Positions 51,212-58,806 of a DNA stretch of 64,000 nt are shown piece after piece; position 1 is the stretch's first letter; each line of letters starts with the position of its first letter. The DNA is from Prauserella cavernicola. Its GTDB lineage: Bacteria > Actinomycetota > Actinomycetes > Mycobacteriales > Pseudonocardiaceae. Where the stretch lies: assembly GCF_016595675.1 (NCBI RefSeq), contig NZ_JAENJH010000006.1:248001-312000 (forward strand), in the 5' to 3' direction. A model generated the notes under the pieces. That model searched no databases and was not told the origin of the DNA. It was given only the letters and a program-made list of their open reading frames with translations. A program made the position numbers and the translations under genes.

Positions 51212-51925
51212 CTACCGGTTCGGTGCCTGAGTGGTGGCCGCGGCGATGACGTTGTTGGCGATGATCGCGGTCATCGTGCGGGTCACGGCCTCGGCCGCGG
51301 CACCGGCTCCCCAGTCACCCTGTTCCAGCTGCTTCGCGCGGGTGATCACCGGGGTCGACCAGGGGATGTGCGGGTCGAACTGGGGCAGGGTTCCGCTCGC
51401 CGACAGCAGGGCCACGAGGGCGCCGACGCGCGCGGTCGGTTCGCCGCCGTCGACGAGGACGGCGCGCACGCTCTCCAGCAGCGCGGCCCGGCGGCCGGTG
51501 GTTCCCTCGACCAGCGCGGTGGTGTTGAACAGCCCGAACGCCTTCTTCTTCACCTGCCTGATGTCGCCGCGGGCGATCAGCCGGTCCAGCAGCGGAGCCC
51601 GAAGCCGCGGTCCGATCGCGGCGAGCACGGTCTGGACGCTTCGGGGCTTCTCGGCGGCGTAGGTCCAGGCGGAGCGCAGGAGTTCGTCGGCGGGCGGGGC
51701 CTCGCCGACGGCCTCGGCCTTCTCGTTCGTCCCGTCGGCGGTGAGCCGGCCCGCCAGCCCCAGGTCGCTCAGCACGGCGCCGGCGAGGGGATAGAAGAGC
51801 GTGTTCTCTCCGGCGATCGTTCCGGACGCGGGCTGGAACAACAACAGCAGCAGGTCCTCGGCCAGCGAGGGGTCACCGGCCTGCTCTTCGCCGTCGCCGG
51901 GTGGCTCGGGCGAGGTGGTGTTCAC
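51212..51925 (-). CDS. GOLPH3/VPS74 (GPP34) family protein
   Basis: 237 residues from GTG 51925 (AAGGAG upstream). 'SLAEDLLLLLFQPASGTIAGENTLFYPLAGAVLSDLGLAGRL' is the N-terminal signature of the GPP34 domain, and 'LLDRLIARGDIRQVKKKAFGLFNTTALVEGTTGRRAALLESVRAVLVDG' contains the basic loop that in eukaryotic GOLPH3 binds phosphoinositides. Bacterial members are frequent in actinobacteria and functionally unknown. It is directly upstream of, and nearly overlapping, the esterase. Confidence 0.9.
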   Translation of the reverse strand: MNTTSPEPPGDGEEQAGDPSLAEDLLLLLFQPASGTIAGENTLFYPLAGAVLSDLGLAGRLTADGTNEKAEAVGEAPPADELLRSAWTYAAEKPRSVQTVLAAIGPRLRAPLLDRLIARGDIRQVKKKAFGLFNTTALVEGTTGRRAALLESVRAVLVDGGEPTARVGALVALLSASGTLPQFDPHIPWSTPVITRAKQLEQGDWGAGAAAEAVTRTMTAIIANNVIAAATTQAPNR

Positions 51926-52000
51926 GATCGGAGCTCCTTGTCGTGCTGGTGTTGGTGTGGTGCAACCGAGTCAACGCAGTGTTGTCGGAACACGGTCACG

Positions 52001-52759
52001 TCACGGGGAGGACTGTGGCGTGTCGTCCTCGGACGACTGATCGCCGACCAGGACGCTGGCGCGGGCGAGCACGTCGAGTTGGGCGGGGCTGTACAGCTCG
52101 ACCAGCGCTTCGATGAACGTCCGCCGCGTGACGGGCTCGCTGTTGGCCAGGTGCGCCGTCGGGTCACGCAGCCAGGGGTAGTCGGCGATGTTGCGGGCGA
52201 GCGCGGGCGCGAGCCGCTCCGCGAGGCGCTGCCTGGTCGCCTCGTCCGCGTCGGGAGCCAGCGCGTTCAAGGCATCGCCGAGGCCGTCGGAGTCCGCGTC
52301 GGCTCGCACGATGCTGTGCAGGTCCGACATGGCTTTCTCGTCGTAGAGCCGGGAGTAGATGTGGACCATGGAACTGTCGGCTTCGGACAGCCGTGCCGCG
52401 ACCGACTCGAACCCCTCGGGTGTGTCGATCGGTGCCCCGTCGCGCAGGATGGCGGCGATGCTGGCCCTGGCGCGCTGCAGCCGCTCGATCCCGTCGACGA
52501 GCTGGGCGTCCACGTCGCGTAGCGCCTGCGCACTGTTGTCCTCCGTCCCCGCTCCGACGTCACCGATCTGCGACAACGGCACACCCAGCAGGGCGAGTCG
52601 ACGAATCCGGAGGAGCCGCACGAGGTCGCCCACGCCGTACTGCTTGTACCCGTTGTACCGGCGCTCGGGCTCGGCCAGCAGACCGAGCCGGTGATAGTGC
52701 CGGATCGTGTTCACCGTCGTCCCGGCCAGGTCGGCGAGCTCGCGTGTACTCCAGGCCAC
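52001..52759 (-). CDS. MerR-family transcriptional regulator, second copy
   Basis: 252 residues from GTG 52759 with GGAGGAAGGA upstream. The HTH 'MAWSTRELADLAGTTVNTIRHYHRLGLLAEPERRYNGYKQYGVGDLVRLLRIRRLALLGVPLSQI' is about two-thirds identical by eye to that of the regulator at 46610, and the C-terminal effector domain is alignable. It is upstream of the GOLPH3-esterase pair in the same direction, so it may regulate them. Confidence 0.9.
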   Translation of the reverse strand: MAWSTRELADLAGTTVNTIRHYHRLGLLAEPERRYNGYKQYGVGDLVRLLRIRRLALLGVPLSQIGDVGAGTEDNSAQALRDVDAQLVDGIERLQRARASIAAILRDGAPIDTPEGFESVAARLSEADSSMVHIYSRLYDEKAMSDLHSIVRADADSDGLGDALNALAPDADEATRQRLAERLAPALARNIADYPWLRDPTAHLANSEPVTRRTFIEALVELYSPAQLDVLARASVLVGDQSSEDDTPQSSP

Positions 52760-52776
52760 GTCTGTTCCTTCCTCCA

Positions 52777-52803
52777 GTCACCCGTAACAGGCTGCGTGGT
52801 GAC
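52777..52803. promoter_or_regulatory. Candidate MerR operator
   Basis: GTCACC-N15-GGTGAC, a 6-bp perfect inverted repeat spanning 27 bp, lies 17 bp before the MerR start. The wide spacing resembles MerR-class dyads that straddle a promoter spacer. Confidence 0.35.
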
Positions 52804-52827
52804 CATGTTCCCGGCAACGACGTGGCG

Positions 52828-54168
52828 CTAGAAACCGACCGCGCCCGTCGCGACCGATGCGGCGAGCATCGCCAGCGACAGGCCCCAGAACCACAGGAAC
52901 GAGTGGCGGATGTGCCTGCCGAGTTCGAGGTTGGCCAGCCCCAGCGCGAGATAGACGGTCGGCACGACCGGGCTGACGGCGAATCCGGTGTTCTCGCCGA
53001 TCAGCATCGCTCGTGCGACGGAGTCCGCGCCGACGCCGTGCGAGCCGACGAGTTCCTGGATGAGCGGCAGGATTCCGAAATAGTAGGGATCTGGGCCGAA
53101 GATCATTCCCAGCGGAACGCCCAATGCGCCGACGATGACGTGCAGTACCGAACCCGCCTGCGTGGGCACCGCCGAGACCAGGACATCGCCCATCTGCTCG
53201 AGCATCCCGGTTCCGTTCATCACGCCGAGGAACATTCCCACCGTGACGATGAGCGCGCCCATCGCGAGCGCGTCCTTCGCGTGGGTCGCGATGCTGTGGT
53301 CCTGATCGGCCGCTCGGCGGTAGTTCAGCACCAGTCCGATGCCGAGCGCGACGGCGAAACAGAGGTGGAACGGGAGCAGCTGGGTGATCAGCGCCGTGAT
53401 GGTGGCCAGCGTCAGCACGACGTTGGCCCAGTACCGCCAGCTACGCACACTGAGCGCGCCCGGCCGCTCGATCTCGGCAGGCTCGTGGTCGGTGGTCGAA
53501 CCGTGGACCGGCGCGGCACCGGCCGGCACCGGCACCGAATCCGTTGCGGCCCTGCGGATCTTCGCCTTCTCGCGCAGGCCCACCACGACGGCGATGCCGA
53601 AGACCACCGCCAGACCGAACAGTTGAATCGGGATGAGCGGCCGCCAGAGTTCGATCGCGTCGACCCCGATCGCGGCGGCGGCCCGGACGGTGGTGCCTGC
53701 CCAGGGCACGATGTTGATCACCCCCGCCGCGAGGCCGACGAGCATCACCAGGTTGAGCGGGCTCATCCCCATGCGTTTGTAGATGGGCAGGAATGCCGGG
53801 ATGGTGAGCAGGAAGGTCGCCGCCCCGAGGCCGTCGAGATGCGCGACCGCGGCGACGAACACGGTCGCGACCGTGACCCGGACCGGACGGTCGGCCGTGC
53901 GTTTCAGCGCGGCCCGGACCAGGGGGTCGAAGAGACCGCGATCGCGCATGAGGCCGAAGAAGAGAATCGCGAAGATGAACAGAAAGGCCGTCTGCGCCAC
54001 ACCGGAGATGCCGTCCGAGGCCATCGTCGACAGGTCGTCGAACGAGAACCCGAGCGCCAGTGCGGCGATCACCGGCAGGGTCGCGAACGCCGCGATGGGA
54101 GATACCGCGCGGAAAAGTAGCAGCGCCACGATCGTTCCGACGAGGATGAATCCGACTACTGAGATCAC
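52828..54168 (-). CDS. CitMHS-family divalent-metal:carboxylate/H+ symporter
   Basis: 446 residues from GTG 54168 (GGAGCAG upstream). About twelve hydrophobic segments; 'FLFIFAILFFGLMRDRGLFDPLVRAALKRTADRPVRVTVATVFVAAVAHLDGLGAATFLLTIPAFLPIYKRMGMSPLNL' and 'NIVPWAGTTVRAAAAIG' are typical of the Mg2+/Ca2+-citrate transporters. It lies 79 bp downstream of the Ldh-family dehydrogenase in the same direction, so the transported acid may be a sugar diacid rather than citrate (inference). Confidence 0.9.
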   Translation of the reverse strand: MISVVGFILVGTIVALLLFRAVSPIAAFATLPVIAALALGFSFDDLSTMASDGISGVAQTAFLFIFAILFFGLMRDRGLFDPLVRAALKRTADRPVRVTVATVFVAAVAHLDGLGAATFLLTIPAFLPIYKRMGMSPLNLVMLVGLAAGVINIVPWAGTTVRAAAAIGVDAIELWRPLIPIQLFGLAVVFGIAVVVGLREKAKIRRAATDSVPVPAGAAPVHGSTTDHEPAEIERPGALSVRSWRYWANVVLTLATITALITQLLPFHLCFAVALGIGLVLNYRRAADQDHSIATHAKDALAMGALIVTVGMFLGVMNGTGMLEQMGDVLVSAVPTQAGSVLHVIVGALGVPLGMIFGPDPYYFGILPLIQELVGSHGVGADSVARAMLIGENTGFAVSPVVPTVYLALGLANLELGRHIRHSFLWFWGLSLAMLAASVATGAVGF

Positions 54169-54247
54169 GCCTGCTGCTCCTCACACCGCGATGTGTTCGG
54201 CCGGGGTCGCGCGTGCGGCCGGCTGGGGACGACTCGACCGCCGGCGC

Positions 54248-55318
54248 TCACCGGGGTCGCGGGAACGGCACGCCGAGCTCGTCGGACCACGGCCGCAGCC
54301 GGCCGGGGGTGTCGGGGTGCAGGGCGATGCCGTCCGCCAGTTGCTCCGCGCGGGACCGCAGTGCTCGTTCGCCGGGTAGGCGCACGCCCTCGCCGCCGAC
54401 ACCGGGGTCGGCCCGGATCGAGCCCACCAGGTGGTCCAGCTCGTCGAAGTAGTCGTCGGTGCCCGCGAACCGGCCCGGGTCGATGACCTGGAGGAAGACG
54501 CCCTGGCCGTGGCGGTCCGGGTTGTCCCGCCTGCCGTAGCCGGGAAGTGCCAGCGACAGCGCTTCGGACATGAGGCCGAATCCGAACCCCTTGTAGCCGA
54601 AGTCAGCCTGGCCCAGGGACTGGATCGTTCCGGGCGGATCCTGCCGCAGCACCTGCGGGTCGTCCGTCGGCCGGCCGGTGGCGTCCAGCAGCCACTGCCC
54701 CGGAAGCCGCTCGCCGCGCTCGGCGTAGGACTCGAAGAGCGCGTTGCTGGCGACCGAGGTGCACTGGTCGACGAGGATCGGCTCCGACCGCGTCGGGATT
54801 CCCATGGCGATCGGGTTGGTCGTGATGACCGGCCGCGAACCGCCGGGGGCGGCGACCGAGGCGACTCCAGGGTTCGTGGCGGTGAGGATGGCGAGCAGGC
54901 CCCGGTCGGTGAACGGCAGGAGGAAGCTCTGCAGACACCCGATGTGGGAGCAGTCGGCGATGGTGACGGTGACGACCGGCTCGCTGGTGATCTGCTTCAG
55001 GATCAGCCGGGTCGCCTCGTCCATCACCCAGGCGCCGGGGAGCCGGTGGGCCCGCCAGCTCGCGCTCGCCGCCGAAGCGTGCACCACCTCGATCTCGCCC
55101 GAGCCCCGGATGTGCCCGTCGCTGATCCGCCGCAGATAGGTGCTCAGGAACCAGAGGCCGTGGCTCCGGTGGCCGAGCAGGTCTCCGTCGAGCAGGCGAT
55201 CCGCCATGGGGCTCGCCAGCTCGGCGTCGATGCCGACGCGCTCGAGTGTTCGGCGTGCGTAGGCGCGCAGCTCCTCGGCGTCGTATCGCTCGGACGTACC
55301 CGGTGCGCGGCTGGCCAT
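54248..55318 (-). CDS. Ldh-family (malate/L-lactate/ureidoglycolate-type) oxidoreductase
   Basis: 356 residues. 'LLDGDLLGHRSHGLWFLSTYLRRISDGHI' carries the catalytic His of the LDH2/MDG family, 'TTNPIAMGIPTRSEPILVDQCTSVAS' and 'QADFGYKGFGFGLMSEALSLALPG' its NAD(P) and substrate loops. The family reduces 2-oxoacids or oxidises 2-hydroxyacids, including 2,3-diketogulonate and ureidoglycolate. It is divergent from a talarate/galactarate-dehydratase-like gene, suggesting an aldarate pathway. Confidence 0.9.
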   Translation of the reverse strand: MASRAPGTSERYDAEELRAYARRTLERVGIDAELASPMADRLLDGDLLGHRSHGLWFLSTYLRRISDGHIRGSGEIEVVHASAASASWRAHRLPGAWVMDEATRLILKQITSEPVVTVTIADCSHIGCLQSFLLPFTDRGLLAILTATNPGVASVAAPGGSRPVITTNPIAMGIPTRSEPILVDQCTSVASNALFESYAERGERLPGQWLLDATGRPTDDPQVLRQDPPGTIQSLGQADFGYKGFGFGLMSEALSLALPGYGRRDNPDRHGQGVFLQVIDPGRFAGTDDYFDELDHLVGSIRADPGVGGEGVRLPGERALRSRAEQLADGIALHPDTPGRLRPWSDELGVPFPRPR

Positions 55319-55339
55319 GAAGACGTCCTCTCTGACGTG

Positions 55340-55371
55340 ATCCTATACGATCACTGATATTGACATAGGAT
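55340..55371. promoter_or_regulatory. Candidate operator between the divergent aldarate genes
   Basis: ATCCTAT and ATAGGAT form a perfect 7-bp inverted repeat separated by 18 bp, in an AT-rich stretch of the 99-bp divergent region. The FCD-GntR encoded at 56600 is the obvious candidate regulator (inference). Confidence 0.45.
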
Positions 55372-55417
55372 TTCCGGTATTCATACTTGATGTTGACGGC
55401 GAACTCAAGGAGGATTC

Positions 55418-56590
55418 GTGACGCAGTCGGATGCCACGACCCAGGACAGGCCCTCGGCGAGCAGGGACCAGATCGACCACATCGCCCTCTCGTCGATCGC
55501 GGTTCCGCTGACCGCGCCACTGAGCGACGCGAAGGTCTACACCGGACGGCAGCGTCCGTTGACCGAGGTGGTGCTGCTGGTCGCCGAGATACGGACGGCG
55601 GCGGGGCAGCGGGGAACGGGCTTCAGCTACGCCCTGCGAACCGGTGGACCGGCTCAGTTCGCCCACGCTGTCGAGCTCGCGCCGGCACTGATCGGCGACG
55701 ACCCGGCCGATGTCACCCGGATCTGGGACAAGCTGGCGTGGCTGACCGCGTCCACCGGCTCGTCGGGGCTCGGTGTCCAGGCGATCGCGGCCCTCGACAC
55801 GGCGTTGTGGGACCTCAAGGCGCGCACCGCGGGCCTGCCGCTGGCGAAGCTGCTCGGCAGTCATCGTGACGCCGTGCCGTGCTACAACACCTCGGGCGGC
55901 TACCTCAACGTCCCGATCGCGCAGCTGCTCGACAGCGCCGAGCGGTCACTCGCCGCGGGCATCGGCGGGATCAAGCTCAAGGTCGGGCACCCGGATCGGC
56001 GGGTCGACCTTGAGCGGGTCGCGGCGGTGCGGGAGAAGTTCGGCGCCGAGCTCCCGCTCATGGTCGACGCGAACCAGCAGTGGGATCTCCCGCAGGCGCA
56101 CCGGATGTTCCGCGATCTGGAGGAGTTCGACCTGACCTGGATCGAGGAGCCGTTGGCCGCCTCGGACACGGAGGGACACGCGGCGCTGGCCACGGCCCAC
56201 CGGACGCCGGTGGCCACGGGCGAGATGCTGTCGAGCGCCGCGGAACTCCACGACCTGCTGGAGCACGGCGCGGTGGGATTCCTGCAGCCGGACGCTCCCC
56301 GGATCGGGGGAGTGACGCCGTTTCTCGACACGATGGTGCGCACGCGCCACGCGCGCCGCGGTCTCGCCCCGCACTTCGTCATGGAGCTCCACCTGCCATT
56401 GGCGGCCGCGTTCTCGGGGCCCGTCTGGGTCGAGCACATCGAGTGGCTCCAGCCGTTGTTCGGCGACAGCGTCCGAATCGCGAACGGGCACATGCGGGTA
56501 CCGGACGCGCAGGGACTCGGACTCGAGCTCGACGCCGACGCGCGGTCGAGGTGGACGAGGGCGAGCACCGAGGTGACCGCGCCCGCGTGA
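55418..56590 (+). CDS. Enolase-superfamily dehydratase, talarate/galactarate dehydratase-like
   Basis: 390 residues from GTG 55418 with AAGGAGG upstream. The mandelate-racemase subgroup residues are all visible: KxK base pair K186/K188 ('GIKLKVG'), metal ligands D217 ('MVDANQQW'), E243 ('WIEEP') and E269 ('ATGEM'), the D292-H319 dyad ('QPDAPRIGG', 'APHFVMELH') and E323. The segments 'SDAKVYTGRQRPLTEV', 'CYNTSGGYLN' and 'WVEHIEWLQPLF' closely resemble the Salmonella L-talarate/galactarate dehydratase as I recall it. It should dehydrate an aldarate to a 2-keto-3-deoxy product. Confidence 0.85.
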   Translation: MTQSDATTQDRPSASRDQIDHIALSSIAVPLTAPLSDAKVYTGRQRPLTEVVLLVAEIRTAAGQRGTGFSYALRTGGPAQFAHAVELAPALIGDDPADVTRIWDKLAWLTASTGSSGLGVQAIAALDTALWDLKARTAGLPLAKLLGSHRDAVPCYNTSGGYLNVPIAQLLDSAERSLAAGIGGIKLKVGHPDRRVDLERVAAVREKFGAELPLMVDANQQWDLPQAHRMFRDLEEFDLTWIEEPLAASDTEGHAALATAHRTPVATGEMLSSAAELHDLLEHGAVGFLQPDAPRIGGVTPFLDTMVRTRHARRGLAPHFVMELHLPLAAAFSGPVWVEHIEWLQPLFGDSVRIANGHMRVPDAQGLGLELDADARSRWTRASTEVTAPA

Positions 56591-56599
56591 GGATCGCCG

Positions 56600-57271
56600 C
56601 TAGTGCGGCGTCGTCGACGCCACGTAGCGGCGGAAGGAGTTGGTGATGTGCGTGATCATCGCCTCCGAGGCCCGAGCACCGTCCTTCGCCGCCATCGCGT
56701 CGGCGATCTCCCGGTGCTCGGCCAGCGTCGCGTTCGGTGACACGCGGTCGCCGTACAAGCGGTACACGTGCATGTGGCAGTTCGTGTGCCGGTAGGCGTC
56801 GGTCGCGAACGTGTTCCCGGTCGCCGCCACGACGAGATCGTGAAACCGCTGGTCATGGCGGACGAGCTCGAGGGTGGCGACCGGCTCGCGACTCGCGAGC
56901 TCGGCCAGCCGGTCCACCTCGACGAACAGGCTCGGTGCCGGATTCGACAGGGCATCGCCCGCCACCGTTCGCGCCGCCCACGGCTCCACCAGCAGCCGGA
57001 AGTCGTACAACGCCCGCAAACCTGCCATGTCCAGCAGCGGGGCGGTCGCGTAGCCGCGGCCGGGTGCGTAGACGACGAGGTTCTCCGGCTCCAGCCGCTG
57101 GAGGGCGTCGCGCACCGGCGTCGCCGAGACCTCGAGCTCGCGCGCGATCGCGTCGATGTTGATCCGGGTGTCGGGAGCCAGGCCGCCGTAGACGATCTTG
57201 GTCCGGAGCGCCTCCAGCACCTCGTTCGCCGATTTCCGAGGATTCTTGTCGGCAGCGGCGGCGTCTGCCAT
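56600..57271 (-). CDS. GntR-family regulator, FadR/FCD type
   Basis: 223 residues with an ideal GAGGAGG ribosome site. Winged HTH at about 12-75 ('SANEVLEALRTKIVYGGLAPDTRINIDAIARELEVSATPVRDALQRLEPENLVVYAPGRGY') and an FCD domain with metal-binding residues in 'DQRFHDLVV' and 'EHREIADAMAAKDGARASEAMITHI'. It is convergent with the dehydratase gene (9-bp gap) and likely controls the aldarate locus. Confidence 0.92.
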   Translation of the reverse strand: MADAAAADKNPRKSANEVLEALRTKIVYGGLAPDTRINIDAIARELEVSATPVRDALQRLEPENLVVYAPGRGYATAPLLDMAGLRALYDFRLLVEPWAARTVAGDALSNPAPSLFVEVDRLAELASREPVATLELVRHDQRFHDLVVAATGNTFATDAYRHTNCHMHVYRLYGDRVSPNATLAEHREIADAMAAKDGARASEAMITHITNSFRRYVASTTPH

Positions 57272-57297
57272 AGGTTCCTCCTCGCGGGGCGTGATCC

Positions 57298-57838
57298 GTG
57301 ACCGGTGAAGCCTATCGTCCGGCCCGGGGCGCTGGCCGGACCGGGACGGGCGGCCGGCCCGTCCTGTTCGAGTCCGAATGGGACGCTCTCCGGTTCCGCC
57401 TGCGCGGCTACGTGCTCACCGGACACAAGGTGCGCACCCGCTACGCGGCCGTGGGCAAGGAGCCGCAGTGGCGCACGGTGGACCCGATCGGACCGGTCAC
57501 CGTTCGTGACCGCGCCTACCTGCCGGCCACCAAGTCAGGAGCGGACCGGACCTATCGGTTGTCGAGGATGCTGGCCGTCGAGGGTGAACACCGCGGTCGC
57601 CGTCCGCGCCGAGGGGGTCGACGCGGACGGATGGCGTCGGCTGGAGCTGACCTACCAGGATTCGAAACATGCCGAATGGGCGCTGTGGCAGCTCGGGATC
57701 GACGCGGAAGCACTCGCCCCTCAGTCCTTGCGCGCCGTTCTCCACCGCCGCGCGCTCGCGATCGCGAACCGCTACGACGAGTCCGCCATCGCTACCGGCC
57801 TGGCGCCGCGGCCAGCTCGTCCGCCTTCGCCCGGATGA
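57298..57838 (+). pseudogene. Decayed WYL-domain regulator remnant (frameshifted, N-terminally truncated)
   Basis: The first part, in the frame of 57298, reads 'LTGHKVRTRYAAVGKEPQWRTVDPIGPVTVRDRAYLPATKSGADRTYRLSRMLAVE', which is a WYL domain (vdPiG, YLpA, RtYRlsRm). The continuation is in the +1 frame (that of 57305), 'VRAEGVDADGWRRLELTYQDSKHAEWALWQLGIDAEALAPQSLRAVLHRRALAIANRYD', the C-terminal WCX extension. The switch falls near 57570-57590. The linker that normally separates the two is missing and the N-terminal DNA-binding HTH is absent, so both deletion and frameshift have occurred. The 3' end overlaps the tail of the LysR gene. Confidence 0.75.
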
Positions 57839-58685
57839 GCTGACGGACGATGTGCGCGGCTCGTGAGGGTTGCGTGTTCTGCCGGTGGGTGAGACAGATC
57901 TGCACCGGGTCCGCGTCGCGCAGCGGAATCCACACCAGATCCGGGATGTCCGACGAGGTCCTGAACTGCGCGAGGATGCCGAGACCGGCGCTTTCGGCGA
58001 CCATCACCTTGAGTGTCCTGGCCGACATCGCCTCCACCACGATGTCGGGGCTGGACACGTTGCGGTGTAAGAACTCCCAGAGCGTGGTGCCCTTCCGCAT
58101 GGTGACGATCGGCCAGGTCTCCAGATCGCGCCAGGACAGGTGCTCGCGCCCGGCGAGCGGATGGTCTGCGCGCGCGTAGATCCCCATCGGCGCCGAGACG
58201 AGCGGCACCCGGTGCAGGCCCGACGCGGCGGCGCTGATCGGCACGGTGACCACCGCGAAGTCCAGTTCACCGTCGAGGACGGCGCGCTCGACCTCGGCGG
58301 AGCCTCCCTCTCGGACGCTGAACCGCAGGCCGGCGTGCTGCTTGCGCAGTCTGCCCACGACCGGCGCCACGATCGTCTCGGCGGTCACCGAGACCGCCCC
58401 GATCCGCACGGTGCCGTGATAGGCGCCCCCGGCCGCCATGGCCGACTCGCGCAGTTGTTCCTCCGCCGTGACCAGCGCCCGCAGCTGCCCGAGCAGTGCC
58501 TGGCCAGCCGCCGTCGGCCGCACGCCGTGCCTGCTGCGCGTCAGCAGCACCACGTCGAGCTCCTCCTCCAGCAGGGCGATCTGCTGGCCCACGGTCGGCT
58601 GGCTGACCTCGCAGCGGGCCGCGGCCGCACGTAGCGATCCGGTCTCGATGGCGGCCAGGAAGTAGCGGACCCGCTCCACACGCAT
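57792..58685 (-). CDS. LysR-family transcriptional regulator
   Basis: 297 residues from ATG 58685. N-terminal HTH 'MRVERVRYFLAAIETGSLRAAAARCEVSQPTVGQQIALLEEELDVVLLTRSRHGVRPTAAGQALL' and a periplasmic-binding-like effector domain from about residue 92. It is divergent from the CoA-transferase/MatC pair, the usual arrangement for an activator of the divergent operon. The start used is the one that begins the HTH; an upstream extension is not supported. Confidence 0.92.
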   Translation of the reverse strand: MRVERVRYFLAAIETGSLRAAAARCEVSQPTVGQQIALLEEELDVVLLTRSRHGVRPTAAGQALLGQLRALVTAEEQLRESAMAAGGAYHGTVRIGAVSVTAETIVAPVVGRLRKQHAGLRFSVREGGSAEVERAVLDGELDFAVVTVPISAAASGLHRVPLVSAPMGIYARADHPLAGREHLSWRDLETWPIVTMRKGTTLWEFLHRNVSSPDIVVEAMSARTLKVMVAESAGLGILAQFRTSSDIPDLVWIPLRDADPVQICLTHRQNTQPSRAAHIVRQLIRAKADELAAAPGR

Positions 58686-58696
58686 CGGAACAACAT

Positions 58697-58711
58697 AAAG
58701 GCAAAACCTTT
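58697..58711. promoter_or_regulatory. Inverted repeat in the LysR/CoA-transferase intergenic region
   Basis: AAAGG-CAAAA-CCTTT, a perfect 5-bp inverted repeat in an AT-rich patch 11 bp from the LysR start. Its position suits a LysR autoregulatory site, although it is not of the strict T-N11-A form. Confidence 0.35.
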
Positions 58712-58806
58712 CACCCGTAAGCTCCGATCGCTTCTTCCTTCCCGCTCGGCAAGCAGGACATGCTGTGCCGGCTGACAACGACGTCTCACGGTGAAAGGAA
58801 TACCTG

